Part shown: positions 9,746-18,859 of the stretch, one piece after another
Position numbering within the stretch: position 1 is the stretch's first letter
Layout: the number at the start of each line of letters is the position of its first letter
Assembly (NCBI RefSeq): GCF_001280515.1
Contig: NZ_LBIQ01000019.1
Location: forward strand, 62,001-126,000
Length of the DNA stretch: 64,000 bases
Origin: Mangrovimonas sp. ST2L15
Lineage (GTDB): Bacteria > Bacteroidota > Bacteroidia > Flavobacteriales > Flavobacteriaceae
Direction: 5' to 3'
Position numbers and translations under genes: made by a program
Notes under the pieces: generated by a model
Databases searched by the model: none
What the model was told of the DNA's origin: nothing
The model's input: the letters and a program-made list of their open reading frames with translations, nothing else

Positions 9746-11158
9746 ATGGCCAGAAAAAACAAAAGACACATATTTACTGAAGTTGAAGTAATTGATGCAG
9801 GAGCCAAAGGTAAGGCTGTCGCTAAAGCTTCAGACGGAAAGGTGATTTTCCTTTCAAATGCGGTTCCCGGTGATGTGGTAGACATCCAAACTTTTAAAAA
9901 ACGTCGTGCCTATTACGAGGGTAAGGCCATCCATTTTCATAAATATTCGCCTAAACGCACCGAACCCGTTTGTGAGCATTTTGGTGTTTGTGGCGGTTGT
10001 AAATGGCAAAACATGGATTACCAATACCAACTGGAATTCAAACAAAATGAGGTGGAAAACAACCTCAAAAGAATCGGTCATCTCGAATTACCCGAAACTA
10101 CCAAAATATTAGGCTCTAAGGACGTCTATTTTTATAGAAATAAAATGGAATTTTCATTCAGTGATAGTCGCTGGCTAACTGAAAAAGAAATCAATTCTGA
10201 AAAGGATTTTGACAATAAAAATGCTTTAGGTTTTCATATCCCAGGTATGTGGGACAAGATTTTGGATATCAAAAAATGTTGGCTTCAAGAAGATCCCTCC
10301 AATGATATAAGAAACAGTATCAAATCCTTTGCAACTGAGCATGGATTGGAATTTTTCAATACTCGAAACCAAACCGGACTGCTTAGAACATTAATGATCA
10401 GAACTTCTTCCATAGGAGAAATTATGGTGCTTGTTCAATTCTTTGAGGACCAAAAAGAACAAAGAGAAGCATTGCTAAACCATATAGCAGCAAGCTTTCC
10501 ACAGATTACATCATTGCTCTATGTGATAAACCAAAAAGCTAACGACACCCTTTACGATCAAAAAGTCATTTGCTACCAAGGTAGAGATCATATTTTTGAG
10601 GAAATGGAAGGGCTACGGTTTAAAATTAATGCAAAATCCTTTTACCAAACCAATTCCAATCAGGCCTACGAGCTTTATAAAGTAACCCGAGACTTTGCAC
10701 AACTAACGGGAGAAGAATTGGTTTATGATTTATACACAGGAACCGGAACTATTGCTCAGTTTGTAGCTAAACAAGCTAAAAAAGTTATTGGTGTTGAAGC
10801 GGTACCAGATGCTATAACTGCAGCTAAAGCCAATGCACAATTTAACGGCATAGAAAACGTTGACTTTTTTGTTGGCGATATGAAGGAGGTATTCAACGCC
10901 CAATTTTTTAAAACCCATGGCAAGCCTGATGTCATCATAACCGATCCTCCTAGAGACGGGATGCACAAAGATGTGGTTGCCCAAATTTTAAAAATAGCAC
11001 CCAAACGCGTCGTGTATGTAAGTTGCAACAGTGCTACACAGGCAAGAGATTTGGCTCTTATGGCTGAAGATTATAAAGTGATCAAGGTACAACCAGTAGA
11101 TATGTTTCCTCAAACACATCACGTTGAAAATGTCGTACTTTTAGAACGAATAAAATAA
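9746..11158 (+). CDS. rlmD: 23S rRNA (uracil-C5)-methyltransferase RlmD
   Basis: 470-residue SAM-dependent enzyme that methylates U1939 (E. coli numbering) of 23S rRNA. The N-terminal TRAM domain (residues ~8-65, ending in PGDVVDIQ) binds RNA. Iron-sulfur cysteines are C76, C82, C85 (CEHFGVCGGC) and C178 (IKKCWL). The Rossmann part has YDLYTGTGTIAQF for SAM, DPPRDGMH, and the catalytic-Cys motif YVSCN. The next gene starts 2 nt after its stop, so transcription probably runs into the DUF6452/DUF6048 pair. Confidence 0.93.
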   Translation: MARKNKRHIFTEVEVIDAGAKGKAVAKASDGKVIFLSNAVPGDVVDIQTFKKRRAYYEGKAIHFHKYSPKRTEPVCEHFGVCGGCKWQNMDYQYQLEFKQNEVENNLKRIGHLELPETTKILGSKDVYFYRNKMEFSFSDSRWLTEKEINSEKDFDNKNALGFHIPGMWDKILDIKKCWLQEDPSNDIRNSIKSFATEHGLEFFNTRNQTGLLRTLMIRTSSIGEIMVLVQFFEDQKEQREALLNHIAASFPQITSLLYVINQKANDTLYDQKVICYQGRDHIFEEMEGLRFKINAKSFYQTNSNQAYELYKVTRDFAQLTGEELVYDLYTGTGTIAQFVAKQAKKVIGVEAVPDAITAAKANAQFNGIENVDFFVGDMKEVFNAQFFKTHGKPDVIITDPPRDGMHKDVVAQILKIAPKRVVYVSCNSATQARDLALMAEDYKVIKVQPVDMFPQTHHVENVVLLERIK

Positions 11159-11160
11159 CT

Positions 11161-11700
11161 ATGAAAAAACTCTTTTTACTTCTTCTTTTGATGGTGGTTT
11201 CGTCTAATTGCGAGCGAGATGACATCTGTGATGAAGGCAAAGTAACTACTCCAAGGCTTTATATAGGTTTTTACGATATCGATTTGATCAACTCCGATAC
11301 GCCAAAAAATGTTGTTGGGTTGCGCGTTCAAGGTATTGGCAATGATGATTATTTGGCAACCTATTCAGGAAGTAGTCCACTAAACGAAATTTACCTTCCC
11401 TTGAAAACCACAGAGGATCAAACGCAATATAGTTTGATCAGGGATTACTCGGTAAATGATAATGATACACCTGATGACCCTAGTGATGATTTCATTGAGG
11501 GAAATGAAGACATTATTACTATTTCCTACCAAAGAGAAACAGAATATGTTTCAAGGGCTTGTGGCTATAAAACCAATTTTGCCTTTTTGACTGTAACCCC
11601 TGTAAGCGATGGGGATAACTGGATACAAGCCATCCAATATGCCGAGGACAATATGACAATAGAAAACGAACAAGACATTCATGTTAAGATATATCACTAA
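11161..11700 (+). CDS. DUF6452 family lipoprotein-like protein
   Basis: 179 residues with an export signal (KKLFLLLLLMVVSSNC); SSNC is a reasonable lipobox, with Cys near residue 18. The mature part has conserved-looking CDEGKVTTPRLYIGFYD and SLIRDYSVNDNDTPDDPSDDF. I recognise it as the flavobacterial DUF6452 family of unknown function. It begins 2 nt after rlmD and overlaps the following DUF6048 gene by 20 nt, so the three genes form one transcription unit. Confidence 0.7.
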   Translation: MKKLFLLLLLMVVSSNCERDDICDEGKVTTPRLYIGFYDIDLINSDTPKNVVGLRVQGIGNDDYLATYSGSSPLNEIYLPLKTTEDQTQYSLIRDYSVNDNDTPDDPSDDFIEGNEDIITISYQRETEYVSRACGYKTNFAFLTVTPVSDGDNWIQAIQYAEDNMTIENEQDIHVKIYH

Positions 11701-12454
11701 TATTTTTTGTATTGCTTTAGCTTCATTTTCAATGTTTGCGCAAAATGACAGTCTAGTCGGACAACAAGTTCAAGGAAATGTTTTGATTGTCGAGGAGCCC
11801 AAATCTGATTCGCTTAAGATAAAAGAAACTTATGGGTTGCGATTGGGAGTTGATGTAAGCAAGTTTATAAGACCATTTGTTGAGGATGACTACACTGGTT
11901 TTGAGGTTATGGGAGATTACCGACTTACCAGAAAATGGTACTTGGCAGGAGAAATAGGCGCTGAAGACAAGCGTACCCAAGACAATGATTATTTAGATGT
12001 CACGACTCAAGGGACCTATTTTAAAGCTGGAGCCGACTGGAATGCCTACGAGAATTGGTATGGCATGGAAAACATGATTTACCTTGGCTTTCGTGTTGGA
12101 GCTAGTTCATTTAGACAAACGCTACATTCTTATGGGGTGTATTCCACAGATCAATATTGGCAACCTCAATTTACCAATAATGAAGAACAAGAGTTCAAGG
12201 GACTTTCTGCTATTTGGGGAGAAGTTATTGCAGGACTTAAAGTAGAAGTGTTTAATAACATCTATATGGGCGTCAATGTACAATTCAAATATCTGGTTAC
12301 CCAAGATGAGCCATCTGGTTTTGAAAACCTATACATTCCGGGATATCAGCGTACTTATGACAGTAGTAACTTCGGGTTTGGTTTTGGGTACAACGTATCG
12401 TATCTCATACCTTTCTTTAAAAAAGACAAAAAGAAAGTAGCCGAAGAGGAATAG
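11681..12454 (+). CDS. DUF6048 family outer-membrane beta-barrel-like protein
   Basis: 257 residues with an N-terminal signal peptide (ITNIFCIALASFSMFAQ, cleavage likely after AQ). The rest alternates polar and aromatic residues in strands with Gly turns (YGLRLGVDVSKFIRPF, WYLAGEIGAED, MIYLGFRVGASSFRQ, NFGFGFGYNVSYLIPF), as expected for a small outer-membrane barrel. It matches DUF6048, which routinely accompanies DUF6452. The 20-nt overlap with that gene implies coupled translation and a shared role at the outer membrane. Function unknown. Confidence 0.7.
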   Translation: MLRYITNIFCIALASFSMFAQNDSLVGQQVQGNVLIVEEPKSDSLKIKETYGLRLGVDVSKFIRPFVEDDYTGFEVMGDYRLTRKWYLAGEIGAEDKRTQDNDYLDVTTQGTYFKAGADWNAYENWYGMENMIYLGFRVGASSFRQTLHSYGVYSTDQYWQPQFTNNEEQEFKGLSAIWGEVIAGLKVEVFNNIYMGVNVQFKYLVTQDEPSGFENLYIPGYQRTYDSSNFGFGFGYNVSYLIPFFKKDKKKVAEEE

Positions 12455-12542
12455 TTGTATATTATCGGGAACATTTTGCGTCGAGATACATGCTCAAGCT
12501 TCCCATTCTGGATTGCCAAATTACCATGATAATTTACAACTA
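12452..12542. repeat. Long-range inverted repeat between convergent genes
   Basis: TAGTTGTATATTATCG at 12452-12467 pairs, with few mismatches, with CATGATAATTTACAACTA ending at 12542, leaving a ~57-nt interior. It sits between the stops of the DUF6048 and RlmL-like genes and may act as a weak terminator. It has GTT...AAC polarity, the reverse of the elements at 31-40 kb. Confidence 0.4.
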
Positions 12543-12577
12543 AGAACCGAATTGCAGTCTTTTAACTTAAAGAATGA

Positions 12578-13735
12578 TTAATCTTGGTATTTTGCCTTTT
12601 TACTGCCCTCGTAGATTTCATATTTCACCAATTTCGACTCCAGTTTGGCATTAAAAACCTTAATCTTTCTTGATGGTCTTAACCCAACATGTTTTAAAGC
12701 ATCTAAGTTGGAGGTTATGAACCAAGCTTCTGTACCAGGATAACTTTGTTTAAGGGTATCACCAATATTCTTGTAGAAATTTTCCATGTCGATATCCAAA
12801 CGTTCTCCATAAGGCGGATTAAAAACCATATGAAGTTTTCCATCCATAGGTTTTTCAGTTTTGAAAAAATCTTGGTGTTCAATGGTTATAAACTCATCCA
12901 GATGGGCATTTTTAATATTATCGATAGCCTTTCTAACTGCTGAAGGCGATTTATCATACCCAATCATTTTATGGTGAAAATCTCTTGTTTTCTTTAATAA
13001 GGACTCTTCAATCATTTCAAACAAATCAACATCCCAATCCTGCCAACGTTCAAAAGCAAATTCCTTACGCATTAAATTTGGGGGAATGTTACAAGCAATC
13101 ATAGCCGCTTCTGCCAACATGGTTCCACTTCCACACATGGGGTCCATAAAATTGGATTGTCCATCCCAACCAGACATCATAATCAGTCCAGCAGCCAAAA
13201 CTTCATTGATGGGTGCAATGTTAGTAGCTGTTTTATATCCTCTTCTATGTAACGATTCCCCGGAAGAATCTAAAGAAATGGTACAAAGGTTTCTGTCAAT
13301 ATGAACATTAATTTTTAAATCAGGGAATCTTAAATCGATATTGGGTCTATCCCCAGATTGGTTTCTAAATCGATCCACAATAGCATCTTTGGTTTTAAGC
13401 GCTATAAATTTGGAATGCGTAAAAACTTTAGAGTGTACTGTTGCATCAATAGCCAAAGTTCCCGTCGGCTTTAAATAGCGTTCCCAGGGCATTTTATATA
13501 CCGCATCATAAAGATCCTGTTCACTTCTTATGTGAAATGTCTTTAGGGGTTTTAATATTTTGATAGCGGTTCTAAGCGCCAAGTTCGCCTTATACATAAA
13601 GCCCTTGTCCCCTACAAAGCTTACATTCCTCACACCCTTCTCAATATCCATCGCTCCTAACTGCAGTAACTCTTTGGCTAGTAAATCTTCAAAACCAAAT
13701 AAGGTTTTGGCCACCATTTTAAAATTATTATCCAT
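12578..13735 (-). CDS. THUMP-domain 23S rRNA guanine-N2 methyltransferase (RlmL-like)
   Basis: 385 residues corresponding to the RlmL half of E. coli RlmKL, without the RlmK half. It begins MVAKTLFGFEDLLAKELLQLGA, followed by a THUMP RNA-binding domain (to about residue 160, DLKINVHIDRN). The methyltransferase part shows the SAM loop MDPMCGSGTMLAEAA and the catalytic FNPPYGERL motif typical of N2-guanine methylation. It probably makes m2G2445 in 23S rRNA. Monocistronic; the promoter lies in the 178-bp spacer shared with the divergent methyltransferase gene. Confidence 0.85.
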   Translation of the reverse strand: MDNNFKMVAKTLFGFEDLLAKELLQLGAMDIEKGVRNVSFVGDKGFMYKANLALRTAIKILKPLKTFHIRSEQDLYDAVYKMPWERYLKPTGTLAIDATVHSKVFTHSKFIALKTKDAIVDRFRNQSGDRPNIDLRFPDLKINVHIDRNLCTISLDSSGESLHRRGYKTATNIAPINEVLAAGLIMMSGWDGQSNFMDPMCGSGTMLAEAAMIACNIPPNLMRKEFAFERWQDWDVDLFEMIEESLLKKTRDFHHKMIGYDKSPSAVRKAIDNIKNAHLDEFITIEHQDFFKTEKPMDGKLHMVFNPPYGERLDIDMENFYKNIGDTLKQSYPGTEAWFITSNLDALKHVGLRPSRKIKVFNAKLESKLVKYEIYEGSKKAKYQD

Positions 13736-13875
13736 ATTGGGTTTTTAATTGCTAGCAAAAATACCATATTTTTGTGGCTTAGTTAATCTTTTTTAGTCGG
13801 GTTAAGGATTGAACACTTGTTGGAGCTTTTTTTTGGCGGAATTTCTGCCTAAAAAAGCGACTTGTGAAAGCCTGA

Positions 13876-13899
13876 TTCAAAATTCTTTAGAATTTTGAA
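13876..13899. promoter_or_regulatory. Perfect hairpin before methyltransferase operon
   Basis: TTCAAAATTC-TTTA-GAATTTTGAA forms a 10-bp perfect stem with a 4-nt loop, ending 14 nt before the ATG at 13914. It has no T-tract, so it is more likely an operator or a 5'-leader structure than a terminator. Confidence 0.4.
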
Positions 13900-13913
13900 A
13901 ACCCCATTATACT

Positions 13914-14645
13914 ATGGCAGAACATACACAACAATGGTACGCTTCTTGGTTTGACACCCCATTCTACCACATACTCTATAAAGATAGGGATCATCATGAG
14001 GCTCAGCTTTTTATGGATAATCTTACCGGATACCTTAATTTACCGGAGCAAGCAGATATTTTGGATTTGGCCTGCGGACGTGGAAGGCATTCAGTGTATT
14101 TGAATAATTTAGGATATCAAGTAACGGGAATTGACTTATCTGAAAAAAGTATTGCTTATGCCAAACAGTTTGAAACGGACTCTTTGAAGTTTGAAGTTCA
14201 TGATATGTGTGACCCTTATCCTAAAAAATTTGATGCTGTTTTTAATTTATTTACAAGCTTTGGGTATTTTGATCAGGAAGAGGACAATCTTAAAACCATC
14301 AAAGCCATCAAGCAAGATTTAAACGACTATGGTTTTGGTGTGATTGATTTCATGAATGTTTCTTTTGTTGCAAATCATTTAATTACTGAAGACAAAAAAA
14401 CGGTTAATGGTATTGATTTTTATCTAAAAAGATATGTCAAGGACGGACATATTTTCAAAGACATTGAATTTGAATTTGAAAATAAGAACTACCATTTCCA
14501 GGAACGCGTCAAGGCCCTTACACTAAAGGATTTTGAAGCCCTATTTGAAGAAGCTGGTTGTTATTTATTGGATGTTTTTGGTGATTATAAACTAAGAAAG
14601 TACTATGAAGCTAGCTCTGAACGACTAATCATGATATTTAAATGA
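13914..14645 (+). CDS. Class I SAM-dependent methyltransferase
   Basis: 243 residues with a typical Rossmann methyltransferase core: motif I ILDLACGRGRHSVYLN (about 45-60), the acidic ribose-binding position in VTGIDLSEKSI, and motif IV FDAVFNLFTSFGYF. Substrate unknown; the family is common in Bacteroidota beside ZIP transporters. The stop overlaps the next start by 4 nt (ATGA), making the first gene of a three-gene operon with the ZIP transporter and DUF4268 protein. Confidence 0.8.
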   Translation: MAEHTQQWYASWFDTPFYHILYKDRDHHEAQLFMDNLTGYLNLPEQADILDLACGRGRHSVYLNNLGYQVTGIDLSEKSIAYAKQFETDSLKFEVHDMCDPYPKKFDAVFNLFTSFGYFDQEEDNLKTIKAIKQDLNDYGFGVIDFMNVSFVANHLITEDKKTVNGIDFYLKRYVKDGHIFKDIEFEFENKNYHFQERVKALTLKDFEALFEEAGCYLLDVFGDYKLRKYYEASSERLIMIFK

Positions 14646-15316
14646 TAGAATATTTTTTACCCATTTTGGCCGTTTTTATGGGCGTAGGTATTGTATTGGC
14701 TACCAATCATAAAAAAACAACATTCTCAAAATTATTGTTGTCTTTTAGTGGTGCCTTTTTATTGGCTGTCACTTTGTTCAACTTGTTACCCGAGGTTTAT
14801 GAGCATTTAGATAAGGTCGTGGTAGGAACTTGTATTATGGGAGGGATTTTGATTCAGATCATTTTAGAATTTTTCTCAAAAGGTGCCGAACATGGACATA
14901 TCCACCTACATGGTGATCATCACCAATTTCCATGGATGCTCTTTTTAAGTTTGTGTTTGCATAGCTTTTTGGAAGGCTTTCCCATTCACCATCATGAAAC
15001 CATGGTCTATGGGGTATTTATCCATAAAATACCTATCGCCATGTTGATTACAACCTTTTTGTTGCATGCAGAATACAGTCGTTTCCAAATTATTATTTTT
15101 CTAAGTGTTTTTGCCGTCATGACACCTCTTGGAACCCTTGTATCATATAGTGGTTTGATTCCTCTTGGAGCCATCAATTATATTAATGCCCTAGTGATTG
15201 GTATCTTCCTTCATATCTCAACGACTATTTTGTTTGAAAGCAATCAAGGCCATTCTTTTAATCTTACTAAATTGTTATCCATTATCTTTGGATTTGCTAT
15301 AGCTTATTTTGTGTAA
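14642..15316 (+). CDS. ZIP family divalent-metal transporter
   Basis: 224-residue inner-membrane metal permease, probably importing zinc or other divalent cations. About eight hydrophobic helices are visible. The His-rich cytoplasmic loop HGHIHLHGDHH (near residues 80-90) precedes LCLHSFLEGFPIHHHE, which holds the helix-4 His/Glu metal site; HKIPIAMLITTFLLHAE carries the helix-5 site. It overlaps the methyltransferase by 4 nt and the DUF4268 gene by 1 nt, so all three are co-translated. Confidence 0.85.
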   Translation: MIEYFLPILAVFMGVGIVLATNHKKTTFSKLLLSFSGAFLLAVTLFNLLPEVYEHLDKVVVGTCIMGGILIQIILEFFSKGAEHGHIHLHGDHHQFPWMLFLSLCLHSFLEGFPIHHHETMVYGVFIHKIPIAMLITTFLLHAEYSRFQIIIFLSVFAVMTPLGTLVSYSGLIPLGAINYINALVIGIFLHISTTILFESNQGHSFNLTKLLSIIFGFAIAYFV

Positions 15317-15744
15317 TGTTCAGTAAAGAAGAATCCAGATATTTAAGAGAAACCTTTTGGACCAGTTTTGGAAAGTCCTTCCCTAGAAAATGGATTTTGT
15401 ACAATACCAAAATTAAAGGATTGAGTTTTAAATTCTATTTTGATACCAAATCAGCATTTGTTTCCCTGGATTTGGAAGATGATTTGGAAAACCGAATTGA
15501 ATGCTGGGAGAAACTAGTCGCTCTAAAGAGTATCTTAACAGAAGATTATCTACCCGATGCCATATATGAAGAGGTCTTTTATCTTGAAAACGGAAAAGAA
15601 ATATCTCGGATTTATGTTCCTCTGGAAGCTAAAGTTTCGATTCACAATAAAAATACTTGGCAACAGGTGATGGAATTTTTCAATGAAAAAATGACTTTGT
15701 TTGAAGCCTTTTTTGAAGAGTATAAAGACGTGATAAAACCTTAA
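15316..15744 (+). CDS. DUF4268 domain protein
   Basis: 142-residue soluble protein beginning MFSKEESRYLRETFWTSFGKSFPRKW, the start of the DUF4268 domain, which covers the whole chain. DUF4268 is also found at the end of some nuclease-like proteins, but here it is free-standing and its function is unknown. The start shares one base with the ZIP stop (TAATG), and the stop overlaps the convergent PAQR gene by 4 nt. Confidence 0.75.
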   Translation: MFSKEESRYLRETFWTSFGKSFPRKWILYNTKIKGLSFKFYFDTKSAFVSLDLEDDLENRIECWEKLVALKSILTEDYLPDAIYEEVFYLENGKEISRIYVPLEAKVSIHNKNTWQQVMEFFNEKMTLFEAFFEEYKDVIKP

Positions 15745-16367
15745 ATCGCGTATAACAATATCATGAAGTAATGGCTTATAGCCCCACCCAGAACAAACAA
15801 ATGCCAAATCACATGGTTGTATGGTATTTTCTCTATGGCATAAAACACGATTCCAACGGTATAAAACAGACCTCCTGAAAATAAAAGCAATAATCCATTA
15901 TAGCTTAGAGCCTCCGATAAAAAACCATAGTCCAATACAACAAGCCACCCCATAACTAAATATAAAATGAGTGAAATCGCTTCATACTTTCCAGTGAAGA
16001 AGATTTTTAAGATGCTCCCGAGAGCCACTATGATCCATTCTATGATAAAAAGAGTCCAGCCTTTACTCGTTTCCAAAGTAATCAAACAAATGGGCGTATA
16101 AGTACCTGCAATCAAAAGGTAGATACTTATATGGTCTAAAATGCGATAATAATGCTTTTTGGATTCATGCTGAACGGCATGATACAAAGTTGATGAAGAA
16201 AATAAAACAATGAGGGTGATGCCATAAACAATCACACTAAACAAACTATATTCTGTTTTGTGGTTATCAAAAACTATGAGCAATATCAAACCGACTATTC
16301 CCAGTAAAGCTCCTATTCCATGAGTATAGGCATTGAACTTTTCTTCTAATGGAGATTGGATACGCAT
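15741..16367 (-). CDS. PAQR family membrane protein (hemolysin III / TrhA)
   Basis: 208-residue seven-helix inner-membrane protein. The N-terminal EEKFNAYTHGIGALLGIVG and SSSTLYHAVQHESKKHYYRILDHISIYLLIAGTYTP are the PAQR signatures, with a Ser and His of the zinc site; the C-terminal VIWHLFVLGGAISHYF gives the other two His. Bacterial members help keep membrane fluidity. It lies 2 nt after the DUF4294 gene and is probably cotranscribed with it. Confidence 0.88.
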   Translation of the reverse strand: MRIQSPLEEKFNAYTHGIGALLGIVGLILLIVFDNHKTEYSLFSVIVYGITLIVLFSSSTLYHAVQHESKKHYYRILDHISIYLLIAGTYTPICLITLETSKGWTLFIIEWIIVALGSILKIFFTGKYEAISLILYLVMGWLVVLDYGFLSEALSYNGLLLLFSGGLFYTVGIVFYAIEKIPYNHVIWHLFVLGGAISHYFMILLYAI

Positions 16368-16369
16368 GC

Positions 16370-17044
16370 TTATTTGGTCGCCTTTTTAACCCATTTATTT
16401 GTTAGTTCAAAATAATCAAAATCCAAAGCAGACTCTTGATATTCTAACACCCCATTTTGAAAACTACGTTGCAAAATATCCTCAATATAGTAGTCTTCTT
16501 TACTATCTACAGGATTAAACTCTTCCTTCAAAGAAATACTAAACAAATTGGCTGTGCTGTTATACCAAAAGGCTCTCCAACCACTTCGCAAACTCTTTAC
16601 CAACTCAAACGTCGTTTCTCCTGTTTGCCGATGAATTAGCTTTACTAAAATTTGACCTTCTGTACGGGTAAGGTTTTTTAATTCTTCGGTAAATTCCTCC
16701 TCGAGATATTTTTGAATAAGCTTGGTATACTTTCTCTTGTCCTTTTTGGAAGTCATCATTTCCAAGCGTTCATTGAGTGTTTGTAACCTTTCAGAAGCCA
16801 TTTTGGCATATGGATAGACCTTTATGGTTTTTCTTCTAAGTATCAAATAAGCCCGTCTGTCTTCCCTACTATCAAATTTCAATTTTTGAAGTAAAAGAAC
16901 TTCCTCCAAATCTATGGCTGTTCTAGGAATGGAATCCCCCTGAATAATAATGTATTCTACCTCCTCAGAATCCTTATCATCAGAAAGTTCTTGGGCGTGT
17001 AACCATATTGGTAAAAACAAACAAATTAGGGGCCATTTTTTCAT
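16370..17044 (-). CDS. DUF4294 domain secreted protein
   Basis: 224 residues from the ATG at 17044, chosen over an upstream in-frame start (17077) because it puts the signal peptide KKWPLICLFLPIWLHAQ at the N terminus. The mature domain (YIIIQGDSIPRTAIDLEEVLLL ... RRKTIKVYPYAKMASERL ... RTEGQILVKLIHRQTGETTFELVKSLRSGWRAFWYN) is DUF4294, a Bacteroidota-specific periplasmic family of unknown function. It precedes the PAQR gene by 2 nt. Confidence 0.8.
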   Translation of the reverse strand: MKKWPLICLFLPIWLHAQELSDDKDSEEVEYIIIQGDSIPRTAIDLEEVLLLQKLKFDSREDRRAYLILRRKTIKVYPYAKMASERLQTLNERLEMMTSKKDKRKYTKLIQKYLEEEFTEELKNLTRTEGQILVKLIHRQTGETTFELVKSLRSGWRAFWYNSTANLFSISLKEEFNPVDSKEDYYIEDILQRSFQNGVLEYQESALDFDYFELTNKWVKKATK

Positions 17045-17157
17045 AACTGAAGGTTTATCTAAAACCGTTCCAAACATAGGTAAAATTAAGAATTTACTCT
17101 TCCAATCCCCTTAAAAATCTTATAATATTATTATTTTAGTGCAAAACTTAAAACCGT

Positions 17158-18246
17158 ATGGCAAAGAAGCAAGTTCTCAATAAAAAATCATTAGATTTTC
17201 TTGAAAAATACTTAAATAATGCCGCTCCTACTGGCTATGAATGGGACGGACAAAAACTGTGGATGGAATACGTAAAACCCTATGTGGATACGTTTATTAC
17301 TGATACTTACGGCACCGCTGTTGGTGTCATTAATCCAGATGCTAAATACAAAGTCGTGATTGAAGGTCATGCTGATGAAATTTCTTGGTATGTCAATTAC
17401 ATCACAGACAATGGTCTTATCTATGTCATAAGAAATGGCGGAAGTGATCACCAAATTGCCCCAAGTAAAATCGTAAATATTCACACCAAAAAAGGCATTG
17501 TAAAAGGTGTTTTTGGTTGGCCTGCTATTCATACTAGGGATAAATCAAAAGAACAAACTCCTAGCCTAGAAAACATCTTTATTGATGTAGGAGCCAAAGA
17601 TAAAGCAGAGGTGGAAAAAATGGGTGTTCACGTAGGTTGCGTTATCACCTATCCTGATGAATTTCATATCTTAAATGGTGACAAATTTGTTTGTAGAGCC
17701 CTTGACAACCGTATGGGTGGTTTTATGATTGCTGAAGTTGCTAGATTACTTCATGAAAATAAAAAGAAATTACCTTTTGGTTTATACATTACCAATTCAG
17801 TACAAGAGGAAATTGGTCTACGTGGTGCTGAAATGATTACCCAAACGATTAAACCCAATGTGGCAATTGTTACAGATGTAACCCATGACACCACCACCCC
17901 AATGATTGAAAAGAAAAAAGAAGGTCATTTGGAGTTGGGTCTTGGCCCAGTGGTAGCCTATGCTCCTGCTGTTCAGCAAAAATTACGTGATCTAATTACT
18001 GATACTGCTGAAGAAAATAAAATTCCTTTTCAACGTTCTGCCCTTTCAAGAGCAACCGGAACAGACACAGATGCCTTTGCATATAGTAATGGCGGAGTTG
18101 CTTCTGCCCTAATTTCATTGCCATTAAGGTATATGCATACTACGGTAGAAATGGTACATAAAGAGGATGTAGAAAATGTTATCCGATTGATTTATGAAAG
18201 CCTTTTGAAAATAAAGGATGGCGAATCTTTTAGTTACTTTGATTAA
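17158..18246 (+). CDS. M42 family metallopeptidase
   Basis: 362-residue cytosolic dizinc aminopeptidase. Metal ligands and catalytic residues lie in EGHADEIS (His-x-Asp), ALDNRMGG (bridging Asp), SVQEEIGLRGA (catalytic Glu pair), VTDVTHDTTTP (Asp) and RYMHTTVEMVH (last His). The PDZ-like insertion falls near residues 75-165. Members trim N-terminal residues from peptides as tetrahedral assemblies. A hairpin terminator follows 10 nt after the stop. Confidence 0.9.
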   Translation: MAKKQVLNKKSLDFLEKYLNNAAPTGYEWDGQKLWMEYVKPYVDTFITDTYGTAVGVINPDAKYKVVIEGHADEISWYVNYITDNGLIYVIRNGGSDHQIAPSKIVNIHTKKGIVKGVFGWPAIHTRDKSKEQTPSLENIFIDVGAKDKAEVEKMGVHVGCVITYPDEFHILNGDKFVCRALDNRMGGFMIAEVARLLHENKKKLPFGLYITNSVQEEIGLRGAEMITQTIKPNVAIVTDVTHDTTTPMIEKKKEGHLELGLGPVVAYAPAVQQKLRDLITDTAEENKIPFQRSALSRATGTDTDAFAYSNGGVASALISLPLRYMHTTVEMVHKEDVENVIRLIYESLLKIKDGESFSYFD

Positions 18247-18255
18247 ATATTAACA

Positions 18256-18298
18256 AGTCCGCTTTACATTTTCAGAATGCTAAAGCGGCTTTTTTTTT
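18256..18298 (+). terminator. Intrinsic terminator of the M42 peptidase gene
   Basis: TCCGCTTTA (from 18258) pairs with TAAAGCGG (18281-18288) around a 14-nt loop, followed by nine T (18290-18298). The next start codon begins at 18299, directly after the T run. Confidence 0.85.
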
Positions 18299-18859
18299 AT
18301 GACAGACGAATTCATAGATATTGTTACCCAAGATGGCAAGCCTACTGGTAAAAAAGCCCTAAAATCTGAAATCCATGCCAAAGGTTTTTACCACAACACG
18401 GCACATGTATGGTTATACAATGAAAATCATGAAATTTTACTACAACAAAGGTCTGTGCAAAAAGTTATTTGTCCAGGTATGTGGGACGTTTCTGTAGCAG
18501 GCCATGTAGACGCGGGTGAAACACTCACCGAAGGAGCTGTGCGGGAAACTAAAGAAGAACTTGGGTTGAATCTCCATGAAAGTGACCTAAAAAAAATTGG
18601 TGTTTTTGAATGCTTTCAAGCGTATGATAATGGTATAAAGGATAATGAATTTCATCACACTTTTATAGCCAAATTAAACGCAAAACTTCAAGATTTAACT
18701 CCGCAAATTGAAGAAGTAGAAGCTTTAAAATTGGTTACTTTTGATGAATTTGAATCGCTTCTTAAAGAAAGCGGGACTAATGATCATTTTGTGCCCACTA
18801 ATAGAGCTTATTACCAAAAAGTACTTCAAGCTATTAAACAGGAAACAGCCAACTCTTGA
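18299..18859 (+). CDS. NUDIX hydrolase
   Basis: 186 residues with a complete Nudix box GHVDAGETLTEGAVRETKEE (Gx5Ex7REUxEExGU) near residues 68-90. The N-terminal EFIDIVTQDGKPTGKKALKSEIHAKG resembles IPP-isomerase-like NUDIX proteins, so a diphosphate substrate such as a nucleotide or isoprenoid diphosphate is likely. The start directly abuts the T-tract of the preceding terminator, so it must depend on read-through or on a promoter inside the M42 gene or hairpin. Its end overlaps the PrsW gene by 4 nt. Confidence 0.82.
   Translation: MTDEFIDIVTQDGKPTGKKALKSEIHAKGFYHNTAHVWLYNENHEILLQQRSVQKVICPGMWDVSVAGHVDAGETLTEGAVRETKEELGLNLHESDLKKIGVFECFQAYDNGIKDNEFHHTFIAKLNAKLQDLTPQIEEVEALKLVTFDEFESLLKESGTNDHFVPTNRAYYQKVLQAIKQETANS

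Noticed and set aside
12452-12542. Inverted repeat considered as a lone attC-like site
   Set aside because: Its ends have GTT...AAC polarity, the reverse of attC, and it separates two core genes in convergent orientation.
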